The notes below the pieces were generated by a model. It searched no databases. It saw only the letters and a program-made list of their open reading frames with translations, and was not told where the DNA came from. From Gammaproteobacteria bacterium (GTDB lineage: Bacteria > Pseudomonadota > Gammaproteobacteria > Pseudomonadales > Azotimanducaceae), in contig VXNM01000008.1 of assembly GCA_009840545.1 (NCBI GenBank), positions 130,339-194,338 on the forward strand: DNA of 64,000 nucleotides, read 5' to 3'. The number at the start of each line of letters is the position of its first letter. The first letter of the stretch is position 1. A program made the position numbers and the translations under genes. Positions 33,572 through 43,380 of the stretch are shown piece by piece.

Positions 33572-34838
33572 AGTCGACGGTTTTCGGTACCGAGTAGGTC
33601 TTTAGATCCGCCACGAAACTTCTTAGTACTTCGACGCCAGTTGCCTCAGCTCGTGCACACCATCTCTTGAACGCTGAGAGAAGCTCTTCCCCGCTTCCGG
33701 TTCGTTTCGCCCAAAGAGAATTGAGTTCCTCGTGTAGATCGTAGATCACCTTCAGTTGAGGACTGTGGCGAATGATTTCGTCAATCTTGTTAATCTCTCG
33801 ATCGCGCAAGACTAATTCGTGGGAGCAGAGTATCCTTCTCGCTCCTCGGAGCAATCTGCGGATCGGCCCATTGGCGTCTTGCTTTTCACTCCGGACAATA
33901 GGTTTGACGACATCTTCTGCGTAACGGGCCATTACGCTAAATCGATCATTCACTACCGCCCACAACGTGTCCATATCGATGATCGATTTGCCACTCACTT
34001 GCTCGACGACGGGACCTGTGTGCAATGGACGAGCTAGTCGTAGAAACCTCAGCGCACGAATGTACTGCCAACCAAGATCAAACTCCCAGGGCTTAAAAGA
34101 GAACCGAGCGGAATTTGGATAGGTGTGGTGATTGTTGTGCAGCTCCTCCCCGCAAACGAGAATTCCTACAGGCACAATGTTCTTGGAGGCGTCTTGAGTC
34201 TCGAAGTTTCTATAGCCCCAGGCATGTCCCACGCCGTTGACGATTCCTGCAGCCCAGAATGGAGTCCAAATCATTTGTACTGCCCAAACGATGACTCCAG
34301 TGATACCGAACAGCAAAATGTCAATCACCGCAAATAGCGCTACACCAGCCCAGGTAAATCGAGAGTAGATATTCCGTTCCACCCAATCATCGGGTGTCCC
34401 TTTTCCATATTTTCGAATTGTTTCCTCGTCAATTCCGTCGCGATAGTACTCCGAGCCCTTTCGAATGATGTTGAAGAGACCGAAGATCACGGGACTATGC
34501 GGATCTTCCTCGGTTTCCGTTTTTGCATGGTGTCTACGGTGGACAGCAGTCCATTCCCTTGTGACCATGCCTGTGCTGATCCACAAGAAAAAACGAAAAA
34601 AGTGACACAGGGCTGGGTGCAGATCGAGAGCCCTATGGGCTGAGTGTCGATGTAAATAGAGAGTTATAGCGATGAAAGTAGTGTGGGTCGTTAATGCCAC
34701 AAACAGAATCGGCCAAAGGATTGAGAACCCAATGATTCCATACCACCATTCGTAAAAACTCACCGTTACTAAACTCCCTAAAAATGTAAAGGCTAAAGGG
34801 CGAAGCAAAAGGCAAGCCAGTACCAAGCCGTTTAGCAT
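33558..34838 (-). CDS. Membrane acyl-lipid/acyl-CoA delta-9-type fatty acid desaturase
   Basis: Integral membrane di-iron oxygenase that inserts a cis double bond in acyl chains. The three histidine boxes are YLHRHSAHRAL, VHRRHHAKTETEEDPHSP and ELHNNHHTYPNS. Several membrane helices lie in the first 230 residues (e.g. IGFSILWPILFVALTTHTTF, IVWAVQMIWTPFWAAGIVNG). The long C-terminal helical part (about 290-426, ending near WCARAEATGVEVLRSFVADL) is normal for the Pseudomonas-type enzymes. Start uncertain: ATG at 34838 gives 426 residues; a TTG at 34946 is also in frame. Convergent with argS. Confidence 0.85.
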   Translation of the reverse strand: MLNGLVLACLLLRPLAFTFLGSLVTVSFYEWWYGIIGFSILWPILFVALTTHTTFIAITLYLHRHSAHRALDLHPALCHFFRFFLWISTGMVTREWTAVHRRHHAKTETEEDPHSPVIFGLFNIIRKGSEYYRDGIDEETIRKYGKGTPDDWVERNIYSRFTWAGVALFAVIDILLFGITGVIVWAVQMIWTPFWAAGIVNGVGHAWGYRNFETQDASKNIVPVGILVCGEELHNNHHTYPNSARFSFKPWEFDLGWQYIRALRFLRLARPLHTGPVVEQVSGKSIIDMDTLWAVVNDRFSVMARYAEDVVKPIVRSEKQDANGPIRRLLRGARRILCSHELVLRDREINKIDEIIRHSPQLKVIYDLHEELNSLWAKRTGSGEELLSAFKRWCARAEATGVEVLRSFVADLKTYSVPKTVDSTSS

Positions 34839-35020
34839 GAGTGCTTCGTTATTGTAATGGTATAGACAGCTCTCGAAGGAGATTGCTTCAACAGTATTTT
34901 GGGCAAAAGCAAGGCGGTGCGAATCCTGACTCGTTGAAGCAAGCAAAATTTCTGACTAGATATCGGCTCGAGACTCATAAAGTGAATAATCACCTTGGCA
35001 CACTTTGACGGGTAAGCCTT

Positions 35021-35863
35021 ATGGAAGAACTAAGCGAGCTGGAAATCTACCTCTACGACTTGAAGGGTTACTTGGTCGTCGAGAATGTCCTGTCACCAAG
35101 CCAAGTCGAGGAATTGAACAACATTCTCGACGAAACGCTCGACGAACTTCCAGAAAGTGCCGAGCAACGCAAGGTTCAATCGCAGCGCTCGTTGTACGAC
35201 AACTACCGGTTTGGGATGGCAGGCGGTTCGTACGATTCCTCGCCTGGATTTCTAGCTTTTGGACAGGTCTTTTGCGACCTAATAGACCATCCAAAGACCA
35301 TGCAAATGATGAGAATGCAACTGGGCGACTGTTTTCGACTTGATCGGATTTTTGGAATGCGCATGAAGAAAGGTATGCCAAGCGGCATCTTGCACTCGGA
35401 CTATGGCACTTCCGAACCTTTTAGTCGTGCCGTCCCAGGTAAGCCCTACGTACAACCGGCATATCAAGCTCTTCATGGATTTGGAGTTGCAGCCTTCAAT
35501 CTTGCAGATAGTGGACCGGAGACTGGCGGTCTCTGCTGCATTCCGGGAAGCCACAATAGCCAAATCAAACTCCCTCGCAGCATTAGAAACGGCAGTTTCA
35601 ATGATGTCGTCGAGGTTCCCTTCGCCCCAGCCGGCAGTGTGACATTTTTCTCCGAAGCCACCACGCACGGAACAATGGAATGGAAAGCCGACTACGAACG
35701 TCGCACGTTGCTCTACAAATATTGTGCTTCCCAACTGACGTGGTCGCGTTCTCGGGTTACCGCTCCTGAGGGCATCGAATTGACCTCGCGTCAAAGACGT
35801 CTGCTAGAAGAGCCAGCCGGTGCGCACTGGTTCTTTGACTCGCTATTCGACGAGAAAAAATAG
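35021..35863 (+). CDS. Phytanoyl-CoA dioxygenase family protein
   Basis: A third PhyH-type Fe(II)/2-oxoglutarate oxygenase, 280 residues. Iron ligands are H-S-D in GILHSDYGTSEP and the distal histidine in EATTHGTMEW; the 2-oxoglutarate arginine is in YERRTLLYKYC. CCIPGSHNSQIKLP is the conserved loop. It is not a close copy of the two dioxygenases near 3 kb, so it represents a different subfamily. It is followed by a deoxyribosyltransferase-type gene after 37 bp. Substrate unknown. Confidence 0.85.
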   Translation: MEELSELEIYLYDLKGYLVVENVLSPSQVEELNNILDETLDELPESAEQRKVQSQRSLYDNYRFGMAGGSYDSSPGFLAFGQVFCDLIDHPKTMQMMRMQLGDCFRLDRIFGMRMKKGMPSGILHSDYGTSEPFSRAVPGKPYVQPAYQALHGFGVAAFNLADSGPETGGLCCIPGSHNSQIKLPRSIRNGSFNDVVEVPFAPAGSVTFFSEATTHGTMEWKADYERRTLLYKYCASQLTWSRSRVTAPEGIELTSRQRRLLEEPAGAHWFFDSLFDEKK

Positions 35864-35900
35864 CGTGCGAAAACGCCATTGAATAGGAGACTTAGAAGAA

Positions 35901-36368
35901 ATGGGCAAGTCCGTATATCTGGCCAATCCATATGGATTTTCACTGCAGCAACACGGGCCGTTAAAGGAATTGGTTGCGAAACTCCAGTCTTTAGGATTGG
36001 AGGTCTTTGAACCGTTTGAACGCAACAACCAACTTGACAAGGGCTCCAAGGGATGGGCCTATCCGGTAGGCCAGGCAGACATTGCCGATATACAGAACAC
36101 CGATGGAATAGTAGCTGTAGTGAACGGATGCCCACCGGAAGAAGGAGTTGTATTTGAGCTTGGCTATGCAACCGCTTTGAAAAAGACAGTATTTCTCTTT
36201 CGGGATGACGCTCGTACCTGTACTCCGTGCGAGAACTATCCTCTCAATCTCATGCTGTTCACCGCTCTGCCGGAAGTTGGATGGGAACGCTTTTGGTACA
36301 CATCACTTGAAGAGCTAGCGGATCCAAACAAGGCTTTAGTCCAGTGGGCATCTCAAGACAAAGGGTGA
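35901..36368 (+). CDS. Nucleoside 2-deoxyribosyltransferase family protein
   Basis: A 155-residue Rossmann-like protein. It starts KSVYLANPYGFSLQQ and carries the catalytic-glutamate block GCPPEEGVVFELGYATAL, the signature of nucleoside deoxyribosyltransferases and related base-exchange or glycosidase enzymes. DIADIQNTDGIVAVVNG is the preceding strand. Length is typical. The family moves deoxyribose between bases or hydrolyses nucleotides; the precise substrate cannot be assigned. Confidence 0.82.
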   Translation: MGKSVYLANPYGFSLQQHGPLKELVAKLQSLGLEVFEPFERNNQLDKGSKGWAYPVGQADIADIQNTDGIVAVVNGCPPEEGVVFELGYATALKKTVFLFRDDARTCTPCENYPLNLMLFTALPEVGWERFWYTSLEELADPNKALVQWASQDKG

Positions 36369-36578
36369 GTACACGCATTTCATCACAACGACGTAGTGTT
36401 CGAGAAACTCGTCAAGCAAGCGCTTAAATTGAGTCTATAACCCAAGCGGTGGCTGCAAATCAAGATTCCAATGTGTTCGTTGAATCTCTAACGAAACCAC
36501 TGATCATGATTAAGATCTATTCATCCATCTATACTTGATTCAAAACGACTCCACAATCGAACAGGAGCGATTACATTC

Positions 36579-37085
36579 ATGATTACACGTAGACAAATAT
36601 CACTCGGCATCCTTGCTACACCAATCCTCGTGTCTTTTTCTCGTTCCGTATATGCGGAAGAGAAAGTGTCAGAGGAGCTACCGGAGGAATTGTCGACTTC
36701 AAGCCTAATTTACTTGACACCCATAAAGTCAGATGGTGAGGAAAGTACGTGCAAAGGCGAAATTTGGTTCGCATTCCACGAGAAAGAGATTTACGTTGTT
36801 ACGCCATCGGAAGCCTGGCGAGCGAAGGCAATTGGCAAGGATCTCACCGAGGCACGAATCTGGGTTGGAGAATTTGGCAACTGGAGGCAAGCAAACGAAG
36901 CCTATAGAAAAGCCCCCGAACTCATGGCCACTGGAACTATTGTTGAAGACAAGGAAGTGCACCAAGAGGTACTCAAGGTAATGGGTGAGAAGTACTCGGA
37001 CGGATGGGATACCTGGGGACCGCGCTTCAAGAGCGCACTCGAGGACGGTTCCAGAGTGATGATCAAGTACAAGCCCAAACTGTAG
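36579..37085 (+). CDS. Exported pyridoxamine-5'-phosphate-oxidase-like split-barrel protein
   Basis: 168 residues. An N-terminal signal (RRQISLGILATPILVSFSRSVYA, about 4-26) with a twin arginine but no full Tat consensus sends it out of the cytoplasm. The rest resembles the FMN-binding split barrel (IYLTPIKSDGEESTCKGEIW, IYVVTPSEAWRAKAIGK, ARIWVGEFG, with a late WDTWGPRF). Cofactor and reaction are unknown; the export of such a fold is less usual. The sulfurtransferase gene follows 12 bp later. Confidence 0.6.
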   Translation: MITRRQISLGILATPILVSFSRSVYAEEKVSEELPEELSTSSLIYLTPIKSDGEESTCKGEIWFAFHEKEIYVVTPSEAWRAKAIGKDLTEARIWVGEFGNWRQANEAYRKAPELMATGTIVEDKEVHQEVLKVMGEKYSDGWDTWGPRFKSALEDGSRVMIKYKPKL

Positions 37086-37097
37086 CGAGGATCCTAC

Positions 37098-37916
37098 ATG
37101 TGGAAACCCGAAGACAACCTCATTTCGGCTGAAGATCTACACGGACTCCTTGGCAATTCCCAGCTGGTAATCGCCGACAGCAGGAGCGATCTACTGGATA
37201 GAGAGCTTGGTTTTAGGCAGTATCGGGAGTCTCACATTCCCAATGCCATATTCGTTTCCGTCGATGAGGATCTCGCAGATCCTCCCGGTCGCCGAGGAAG
37301 ACACCCTCTTCCTTCGAAAGAACGATTCGCTGACTTCTTGGGCCGTTCGGGCATTTCCAATGAGTCGCATGTCGTTGTTTATGACGCTGGGAACGGCATG
37401 TTTGTCTGTCGTCTGTGGTGGATGTTGCGTTGGCTCGGTCACGAAAGAGTGTCTGTACTGGATGGGGGATTCGCGGCATGGCAAGAAGCTGGTTTCGAGA
37501 CAGCTACCGACATTCCAGTCCCTAAGCCTACAGAATTTTCGATTGGCAAACCACTGACTCGAACCGTAACGGCAGAAGAAGTCTTGAATCACCGAGGGGT
37601 GTTGGTTGATGCACGCGCGGAAGACCGGTTTCAAGGATTCAACGAGACCATGGATCATACGGCGGGGCACATTCCTGGAGCTATTTGTAGCCCTTTCCTC
37701 AAGAACATCGGCTCAGACGGAAAATTCACTCGTGACCCGAAGAAGTTTGAAGGTGTTGCTAAAGACTCCGATGTGATTTGCTATTGCGGGTCCGGAGTTA
37801 CAGCAACTAACAATATTCTTGCCATGTTGGTTTCGGGCTATGACGAACCCGCGCTCTACCCTGGTTCATGGAGCGAGTGGATTGAGGATCCATCCCGACC
37901 AAAGGTTCCGGAGTAA
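37098..37916 (+). CDS. sseA: Sulfurtransferase, thiosulfate/3-mercaptopyruvate type
   Basis: Two-domain rhodanese of 272 residues. The inactive N-terminal domain has ADSRSDLLDRELGFRQYR and HVVVYDAGNGMF. The catalytic C-terminal domain has DARAEDRFQG and the cysteine loop ICYCGSGVTATNN; CGSGVTA favours the 3-mercaptopyruvate type over CRKGxT of thiosulfate enzymes. PALYPGSWSEWIEDP is the conserved end. Probably co-transcribed with the exported split-barrel gene upstream. Confidence 0.88.
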   Translation: MWKPEDNLISAEDLHGLLGNSQLVIADSRSDLLDRELGFRQYRESHIPNAIFVSVDEDLADPPGRRGRHPLPSKERFADFLGRSGISNESHVVVYDAGNGMFVCRLWWMLRWLGHERVSVLDGGFAAWQEAGFETATDIPVPKPTEFSIGKPLTRTVTAEEVLNHRGVLVDARAEDRFQGFNETMDHTAGHIPGAICSPFLKNIGSDGKFTRDPKKFEGVAKDSDVICYCGSGVTATNNILAMLVSGYDEPALYPGSWSEWIEDPSRPKVPE

Positions 37917-37986
37917 CTGTAGGGCGGTGTTAGTCGAGTTAGAGACCCACATTCTCGTTTACAAACTGTATGAAACGTAGGTTGCA

Positions 37987-38283
37987 ATGAGAACCCTTCG
38001 AGAAAAGCTTGGCTTCTGGGGCTATCGCCTTCTAATTGCTTGGTCTTGCATAAATGCTTGCGTTTTAGGACCGATAGCGTGTTACTTGATTTTTGCGTAT
38101 TGCAACGGATGCGGCCATGTGAAAGCTAGTGTCTACTCTGCAATGTGGCTGGCATCAGGTATGTTGCTATTGACTTGGAGTGCCAATACAAGTGCTTTCA
38201 TGAAGGATCACATATATTGGACGTTTCAAATTCCCCTGATTGTGAAGGGTGCGAGACAAATCATGTCTGCAATTAAGAGGTAG
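37987..38283 (+). CDS. Small two-helix membrane protein
   Basis: 98 residues with a basic N-terminus (RTLREKLGFWGYR), a first hydrophobic helix at about 15-41 (LLIAWSCINACVLGPIACYL), a short cysteine-containing loop (CNGCGHVK), and a second helix at about 47-65. Not recognised. GTAGG before the ATG is a usable ribosome site. Composition and the positive-inside pattern suggest a real inner-membrane protein. Confidence 0.45.
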   Translation: MRTLREKLGFWGYRLLIAWSCINACVLGPIACYLIFAYCNGCGHVKASVYSAMWLASGMLLLTWSANTSAFMKDHIYWTFQIPLIVKGARQIMSAIKR

Positions 38284-38335
38284 TAAGCAAGCTACGCGGC
38301 TTAACGAGCCAGCCACCAGAAGAATTGGAGGAGTT

Positions 38336-38440
38336 TTGGCTACGTTGACTAAACTACCTCGACCGTGCGATTGCAGGGAAACTGCAATGTTCAAACGGGC
38401 ACCAGAAGGTTCGCATTGCGCGACGTGTAATTTCAGATAG
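38336..38440 (+). CDS. Candidate 34-residue cysteine-rich protein
   Basis: In the 329-bp gap before mnmC (38284-38612) a strong GGAGGA (38328-38333) is followed three bases later by TTG at 38336, opening a frame of 34 codons. The product contains PCDC and, eighteen residues later, HCATC, a four-cysteine pattern like a small zinc-binding knuckle. The spacing between ribosome site and TTG is short, and a second in-frame TTG (38345) is possible. No homologue is recognised. Confidence 0.3.
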   Translation: MATLTKLPRPCDCRETAMFKRAPEGSHCATCNFR

Positions 38441-38612
38441 AAATTCAATGATTTATAACTCCGATTGCAAACAAATATGTAAGACCTTCAGCAATCATTC
38501 AAACTTGCGAATCCGCGGAGCGGCCACTCAGTTCGTTCGAGCCAGCACTGTCAACTGCCTGTGATCCGTATCTTGAATCACTAATCCCTTTTCATGTTCT
38601 CCTAACAAGAGA

Positions 38613-40421
38613 ATGCCATCCAATCCAATTGAACCGTTACCCAATGCCATGCGCGGGGCGGACACTTCCGTTGTAGACGGCCGCCTCTATTCGGTCGAGT
38701 TCAAAGACTTCTACGCTGCAAGGGACCCCGTGCAAGAGTGCCAACAAGCACACATACAGCCCGCCTTGCTTGCACAACGCATGTCCACTGCAAAGACCTT
38801 CACAGTCTTTGAATTTGGATTTGGAGCGGGAATAAATTTTCTGACGATTGCTCAGGAATTCTTACGCCACGCCCCTCAAGAGTGCAGACTTCGCTTCTTT
38901 AGCTGTGAAGTTCGCCCTCTACCTTTTACGTTCCTTCGAGAGACGATTCGAGCCACGGCGTCTCACCTCACCCTGAGCGACAAATTAATCGAGCAATATC
39001 CTCCGCCAATTGCGGGTATTCATCGTCGTCTGTTTGCCAATCATCGGATCGAACTTACCGTGATGTACACATCGGCAGACCTCGCGCTTCAAGACTTCAT
39101 CGCTCGTGACCAGCAAGGTGTCGACCTATGGATTCTTGACGGATTCGCACCAGATCGAAATCCTGATATGTGGACCGAACGACAGTTGGGCTCGCTAGCG
39201 GCAAAGTCAAGAGCCGGTGCTACCGTAACGACTTACTCTTCCGCGGGACACGTCCGCAGACTGTTGGAGTCGAATGGATTTTCAGTCGAAAAGATTTCAA
39301 ACCTTCCCTACAAGCGCCACACAACTGTTGCCAAGTTGGCAACAGCGCCATTCATACCTTTTGACGCACCCTCAAGAGCTGTCGTTGTTGGAGGGGGATT
39401 CGCAGGTTGCGCAACAGCCCAAGCATTGGCAAGGAGAGGAATCAGTGTCGAACTACGCACTCCTTCTGGCCGAGTAGCTGATGGCACGTCCGCGATTCCA
39501 ACTGCTGTGGTTCATGCACGCTTAAGTGCGAGTACGGATTCAGCACCCTCTATTCGATTGCAGTCGCATGCCTACTCACAGTCGTTAATTCGAAACTTCA
39601 GCGGAGCGATTCGTTGTGGCGCGATACAGTTTCCGAGTACACGAATGACACTTGAGCGACTGGAGCGAATTTGCGAATTGTTGGGGAGCGAGTGGGCGCA
39701 GCTTGTATCGAGCGAGCAGCTAATGGAACTAACAGGACTGGACATGGACGTGAAGGGAGTCCTTTTTCCAAGGGCTTTAGTTGTGAATGGAGGATTGTTG
39801 TGCTCTTGGTTTACGGACCATCCAAACGTGAAAATCGTGCAAGGTGAAGTTTCTGACCTAGATAAAGTTGACTGTCCTATTGTTGTCGCAACTGGTTCAC
39901 CCACCTCGCTAAATGACCGAGGCACTAAGCTCGAAGTTACGGAGATTGAAGGACAAATGGATCAGTTCGAACCTACACCCGGCCAATCCCTTCGTCCTTT
40001 CGCGTTTCTGCACGAGGGTTACGTGGTAGTTACACAGAACACTTACTCGGCCGGTTCGACTTACGAATATCGGCCTTGGCCCAAGGACGAAGCCAAAAAC
40101 ACAAACCAATTGCGAATCAGAAAACTCTTTGGGTCAACAGAAATCACTCATTCTGCGTCGTTTAGAGCTCGTCGCGCAGTGACTTCCGATCACATGCCGA
40201 TAGCAGGTCGAATAGATTCCAACATTTGGTTAAACATTGCCCACGGAAGTAGCGGAACGACTTCTGCTCCTTTCTGTGCGGAGATCATTGCAAGCGAGAT
40301 AACGGGAGAGCTTCCTCCTCTTCTCCAAGCGCACATGAACACACTCTCTCCAGAACGATTTGAGGAGAGGCAATCGCGCCGTGAAAGTCCATTCTTGAAG
40401 ACGCGGGGTACTCGACCCTAA
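38613..40421 (+). CDS. mnmC: Bifunctional tRNA U34 modification enzyme MnmC
   Basis: Completes the mnm5(s)2U34 wobble modification of tRNAs. The 602-residue protein has an N-terminal SAM-methyltransferase domain (FEFGFGAGINFLTIAQEFL; LWILDGFAPDRNPDMW) and a C-terminal FAD oxidase domain from about residue 253 (AVVVGGGFAGCATAQALAR; SFRARRAVTSDHMPIAG; ahead of HGSSGTTSAPFCAEIIASE). The oxidase removes the carboxymethyl branch, the methylase adds the final methyl. Length is somewhat shorter than E. coli MnmC (668). Stand-alone gene. Confidence 0.9.
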   Translation: MPSNPIEPLPNAMRGADTSVVDGRLYSVEFKDFYAARDPVQECQQAHIQPALLAQRMSTAKTFTVFEFGFGAGINFLTIAQEFLRHAPQECRLRFFSCEVRPLPFTFLRETIRATASHLTLSDKLIEQYPPPIAGIHRRLFANHRIELTVMYTSADLALQDFIARDQQGVDLWILDGFAPDRNPDMWTERQLGSLAAKSRAGATVTTYSSAGHVRRLLESNGFSVEKISNLPYKRHTTVAKLATAPFIPFDAPSRAVVVGGGFAGCATAQALARRGISVELRTPSGRVADGTSAIPTAVVHARLSASTDSAPSIRLQSHAYSQSLIRNFSGAIRCGAIQFPSTRMTLERLERICELLGSEWAQLVSSEQLMELTGLDMDVKGVLFPRALVVNGGLLCSWFTDHPNVKIVQGEVSDLDKVDCPIVVATGSPTSLNDRGTKLEVTEIEGQMDQFEPTPGQSLRPFAFLHEGYVVVTQNTYSAGSTYEYRPWPKDEAKNTNQLRIRKLFGSTEITHSASFRARRAVTSDHMPIAGRIDSNIWLNIAHGSSGTTSAPFCAEIIASEITGELPPLLQAHMNTLSPERFEERQSRRESPFLKTRGTRP

Positions 40422-40571
40422 GCGATGTCCACACGAACAGCTGACTTGGTTTAGCCCCGCATCCAAATTGCAATCACAACTCCCATCGGATCACGAAGAA
40501 GTTGCAAGTAGATTGGAGCTTAAACGTATACCATACCCCCACGCTCTGTTCGTGAGTATTGGAACCTGCAC

Positions 40572-42329
40572 ATGAAGAACTGCACTGTCTTTACAACTAT
40601 TGCATTGATTGGCCTATTTATTGGTGCCTGCTCCGGTCCAACTGACGAGCAGCAGAACGTCGATGCTGAGGAGCAGATCACGGATGTTGCGGTAGAGAAC
40701 GCGAACACTCATTTGAAGCTTCTCTACTGGCAAGCGCCTACAACTCTAAATCCTTACTTGAGCGGAGGAACAAAAGAAATAGAAGCGGCCTCGCTGGTAC
40801 TTGAGCCGCTAGCCAACTACGACGAAGAAGCACAAATGGTTCCTACACTTGCCGAGGAAATTCCGACAATTGAGAATGGAGGGTTTAGTGAGGACTTGCA
40901 GACAATCACATGGAAATTGCGGAACGACGTCTTATGGTCAGATGGTTCGCCATTTACAGCCGACGACGTAGTCTTTACGTGGGAGTATTGCACACACCCA
41001 GAAATGGGATGCTATCGGATCAACAATTTCTCCGATGTTGAAGATGTTGTGGCGGTCGACAGCCATACAGTGCGCATTACGTTCTCAAAGATAAAAGCAC
41101 ATCCCTACGCTCCCTTTGTTGGATCGCTTGTTCCGATTCTTCAAAAGAATCAATTCGAAGAATGCCTTGGCGCGAGAGCACAGGAGTGCACCGAGCAAAA
41201 CTTTGCTCCCATCGGTACTGGACCATTTCGAGTGATTGACTTCCGTGCAAATGATGTCTCTCAATATGTAGCAAACGAAAATTACCGCGAGGAGGGAAAA
41301 CCGTTCTTTAAGGAAGTCACGCTGAAAGGGGGTGGAGATGCAGCTTCCGCTGCACGGGCTGTAGTCGAAACTGGTGAGTATGACTTTGGGTGGAATCTCC
41401 AAGTTGAGCCGGAAATCCTGGACAGCATGGCTCAAGCGGACAAAGGAAAAGTCCTTTATGGAGTGGGCTCACAGGTAGAGCGAATCATTGTCAACCTGAC
41501 AAACGAGGATCCGTCGTTGGGTCCTGACCGTCGATCGCAATATCTCGACGGTACAAACCCGCACCCCTTCCTGTCCGAGTTTGCCGTGCGTAGAGCACTG
41601 TCGCTGGCAATTGATCGATCGATCCTTGTGGAAACAGGCTACGGCCGAGCGGGCGAGCCTGAGTGCAATGTGGTCCCAGCACCCGAGTACTACGTCTCCG
41701 ATTCCAACGAAGAATGCAAGGTTCAGAATATTGAGGAAGCCAACCGCTTGCTGGACGAAGCAGGATGGGTGCTTGGATCCGACGGAGTCCGATCCAAGGA
41801 CGGGGTGAGGCTATCAATCTTGTATCAGACATCTACGAACTCCGTGCGACAAGGTAACCAAGCACTGGTCAAGCATATGTGGGAGCAAATCGGGGTCGAA
41901 ACAGAATTGCGCAACATTGACGGAGCTGTGTTCTTCGGCTCTGATGTGGCTAGCCCCGATACCTATCAGAAGTTCTTTGCGGATGTGCAAATGTATACCA
42001 ACAACTTTGATGGAGAGGATCCTTCTGAGTATCTTCGAGGTTGGAGCTGCAGCGAAATTCCAGGTCCAGACAACAATTGGGCTGGCACCAACATTCCACG
42101 AGCTTGCTCGGAAGAATTCGATACGCTCGTCGATGATTTGTCGTCCGTTACGGACAAGACGGAACGGGCCGACATTATCAAAAGACTGAACGATATGGTC
42201 GTGTTGAACTACTGGGTAATTCCCCTAGTTCACCGCGCGAGAGTATCGGCGGTGTCGAACGCCTTGAAGGGCGTAACAATCAACGGTTGGGACTCGGAGC
42301 TCTGGAACGCCGAAGACTGGCACCGTTAG
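40572..42329 (+). CDS. Peptide-type ABC transporter substrate-binding lipoprotein (family 5)
   Basis: 585 residues. A lipoprotein signal ends at the lipobox LFIGAC (Cys about 20), so the protein is anchored on the periplasmic face. Family 5 features: LLYWQAPTTLNPYLSGG, EEIPTIENGGFSEDLQTITW, WSDGSPFTADDVVFTWEYC, IGTGPFRVIDF and the C-terminal IKRLNDMVVLNYWVIPLVHR. The proteins bind oligopeptides, nickel complexes or other ligands. First gene of an operon with two permeases. Confidence 0.9.
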   Translation: MKNCTVFTTIALIGLFIGACSGPTDEQQNVDAEEQITDVAVENANTHLKLLYWQAPTTLNPYLSGGTKEIEAASLVLEPLANYDEEAQMVPTLAEEIPTIENGGFSEDLQTITWKLRNDVLWSDGSPFTADDVVFTWEYCTHPEMGCYRINNFSDVEDVVAVDSHTVRITFSKIKAHPYAPFVGSLVPILQKNQFEECLGARAQECTEQNFAPIGTGPFRVIDFRANDVSQYVANENYREEGKPFFKEVTLKGGGDAASAARAVVETGEYDFGWNLQVEPEILDSMAQADKGKVLYGVGSQVERIIVNLTNEDPSLGPDRRSQYLDGTNPHPFLSEFAVRRALSLAIDRSILVETGYGRAGEPECNVVPAPEYYVSDSNEECKVQNIEEANRLLDEAGWVLGSDGVRSKDGVRLSILYQTSTNSVRQGNQALVKHMWEQIGVETELRNIDGAVFFGSDVASPDTYQKFFADVQMYTNNFDGEDPSEYLRGWSCSEIPGPDNNWAGTNIPRACSEEFDTLVDDLSSVTDKTERADIIKRLNDMVVLNYWVIPLVHRARVSAVSNALKGVTINGWDSELWNAEDWHR

Positions 42330-42357
42330 TGCTTCGTTTATGTAGCTTGCCTTAGTC

Positions 42358-43371
42358 ATGCTCAAATACCTGAGCCGCAGGCTGCTCTTTGCTGTTCCCA
42401 CGCTGCTCGCGATCAGCTTTGTACTGTTCGCACTGTTGGATCTTGCTCCAAACGATCCGACAGGAGATCTGCCACTCACAATTCCACCCGAAGTCCGCGA
42501 GGAAATACGCGAGTCTTTGGGACTCAACGAACCGTTCCACATCCGTTACCTAAAGTGGTTACAGCAGTTCTTCGTCAATGAACCACTCAATTTCATAGAA
42601 CAAACGACCGGATTGGAAATAGGTGACTCAAGCTCTCGCTTTCGAGTCCGCTCCTGGCTAACTCGAAGCCCGGTGGTCGATCTGATCATTGAGAGACTGC
42701 CGCAGACTTTGTGGGTGGTGGGACTTTCCTATGTGGTGGGCATTCTCATCGCTCTGCCGATAGGAGTGATTTCGGCATACAAGCAATACAGTTGGTTCGA
42801 CCAGATTGGAACGTTTGTTTCGATGGTCGGATTCTCTGTCCCCACGTTCTTTACTGGTGTTGTAGCAATCGTCATTTTCAGTGCGTGGCTAGGATGGTTG
42901 CCTTCCATTTACGACACGACACTTAAGGTCACGGACCTCCCGAGCTTTTGGACACAGGTCAAACAGATGGCCATGCCTGTGATGGTTTTGGCGTTCTACA
43001 ACGCGGCTCAATTGAGTCGATTCATGAGGGCTTCGGTACTTGAGAATCTCAACCTGGACTACGTGCGGACAGCCAGAGCCAAAGGACTTCGAGATCGGGC
43101 AATCCTTGTCGGTCACATACTGCGCAACAGCATGATTCCGGTCGTCACGATGATCGCATTGGGTGTCCCCACGATATTCAGCGGAGCAATCGTTACTGAA
43201 CAGATCTTTCGGGTCAACGGGCTCGGGCAACTTCTTATCGTGGCGATTCAGGGAGGAGACATTCCCCTAGTTCAAACCCTTACGTTCATTTTTGCCATCT
43301 TGATCGTCCTGTTCAACTTGGTCGCCGACATTCTGTACGGGATTCTTGATCCCCGTATCCGTTACTCCTAG
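42358..43371 (+). CDS. ABC transporter permease, DppB/OppB type
   Basis: Inner-membrane permease of 337 residues with about six helices. The N-terminal LKYLSRRLLFAVPTLLAISF and GDLPLTIPPEVREEIRESLG are the typical beginning. The EAA loop contacting an ATPase reads YVRTARAKGLRDRAILVGHI, and GGDIPLVQTLTFIFAILIV is the conserved end. The insertion between helices 1 and 2 (about 65-105) is of normal length for this group. Confidence 0.9.
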   Translation: MLKYLSRRLLFAVPTLLAISFVLFALLDLAPNDPTGDLPLTIPPEVREEIRESLGLNEPFHIRYLKWLQQFFVNEPLNFIEQTTGLEIGDSSSRFRVRSWLTRSPVVDLIIERLPQTLWVVGLSYVVGILIALPIGVISAYKQYSWFDQIGTFVSMVGFSVPTFFTGVVAIVIFSAWLGWLPSIYDTTLKVTDLPSFWTQVKQMAMPVMVLAFYNAAQLSRFMRASVLENLNLDYVRTARAKGLRDRAILVGHILRNSMIPVVTMIALGVPTIFSGAIVTEQIFRVNGLGQLLIVAIQGGDIPLVQTLTFIFAILIVLFNLVADILYGILDPRIRYS

Positions 43372-43380
43372 GTGATGTAG

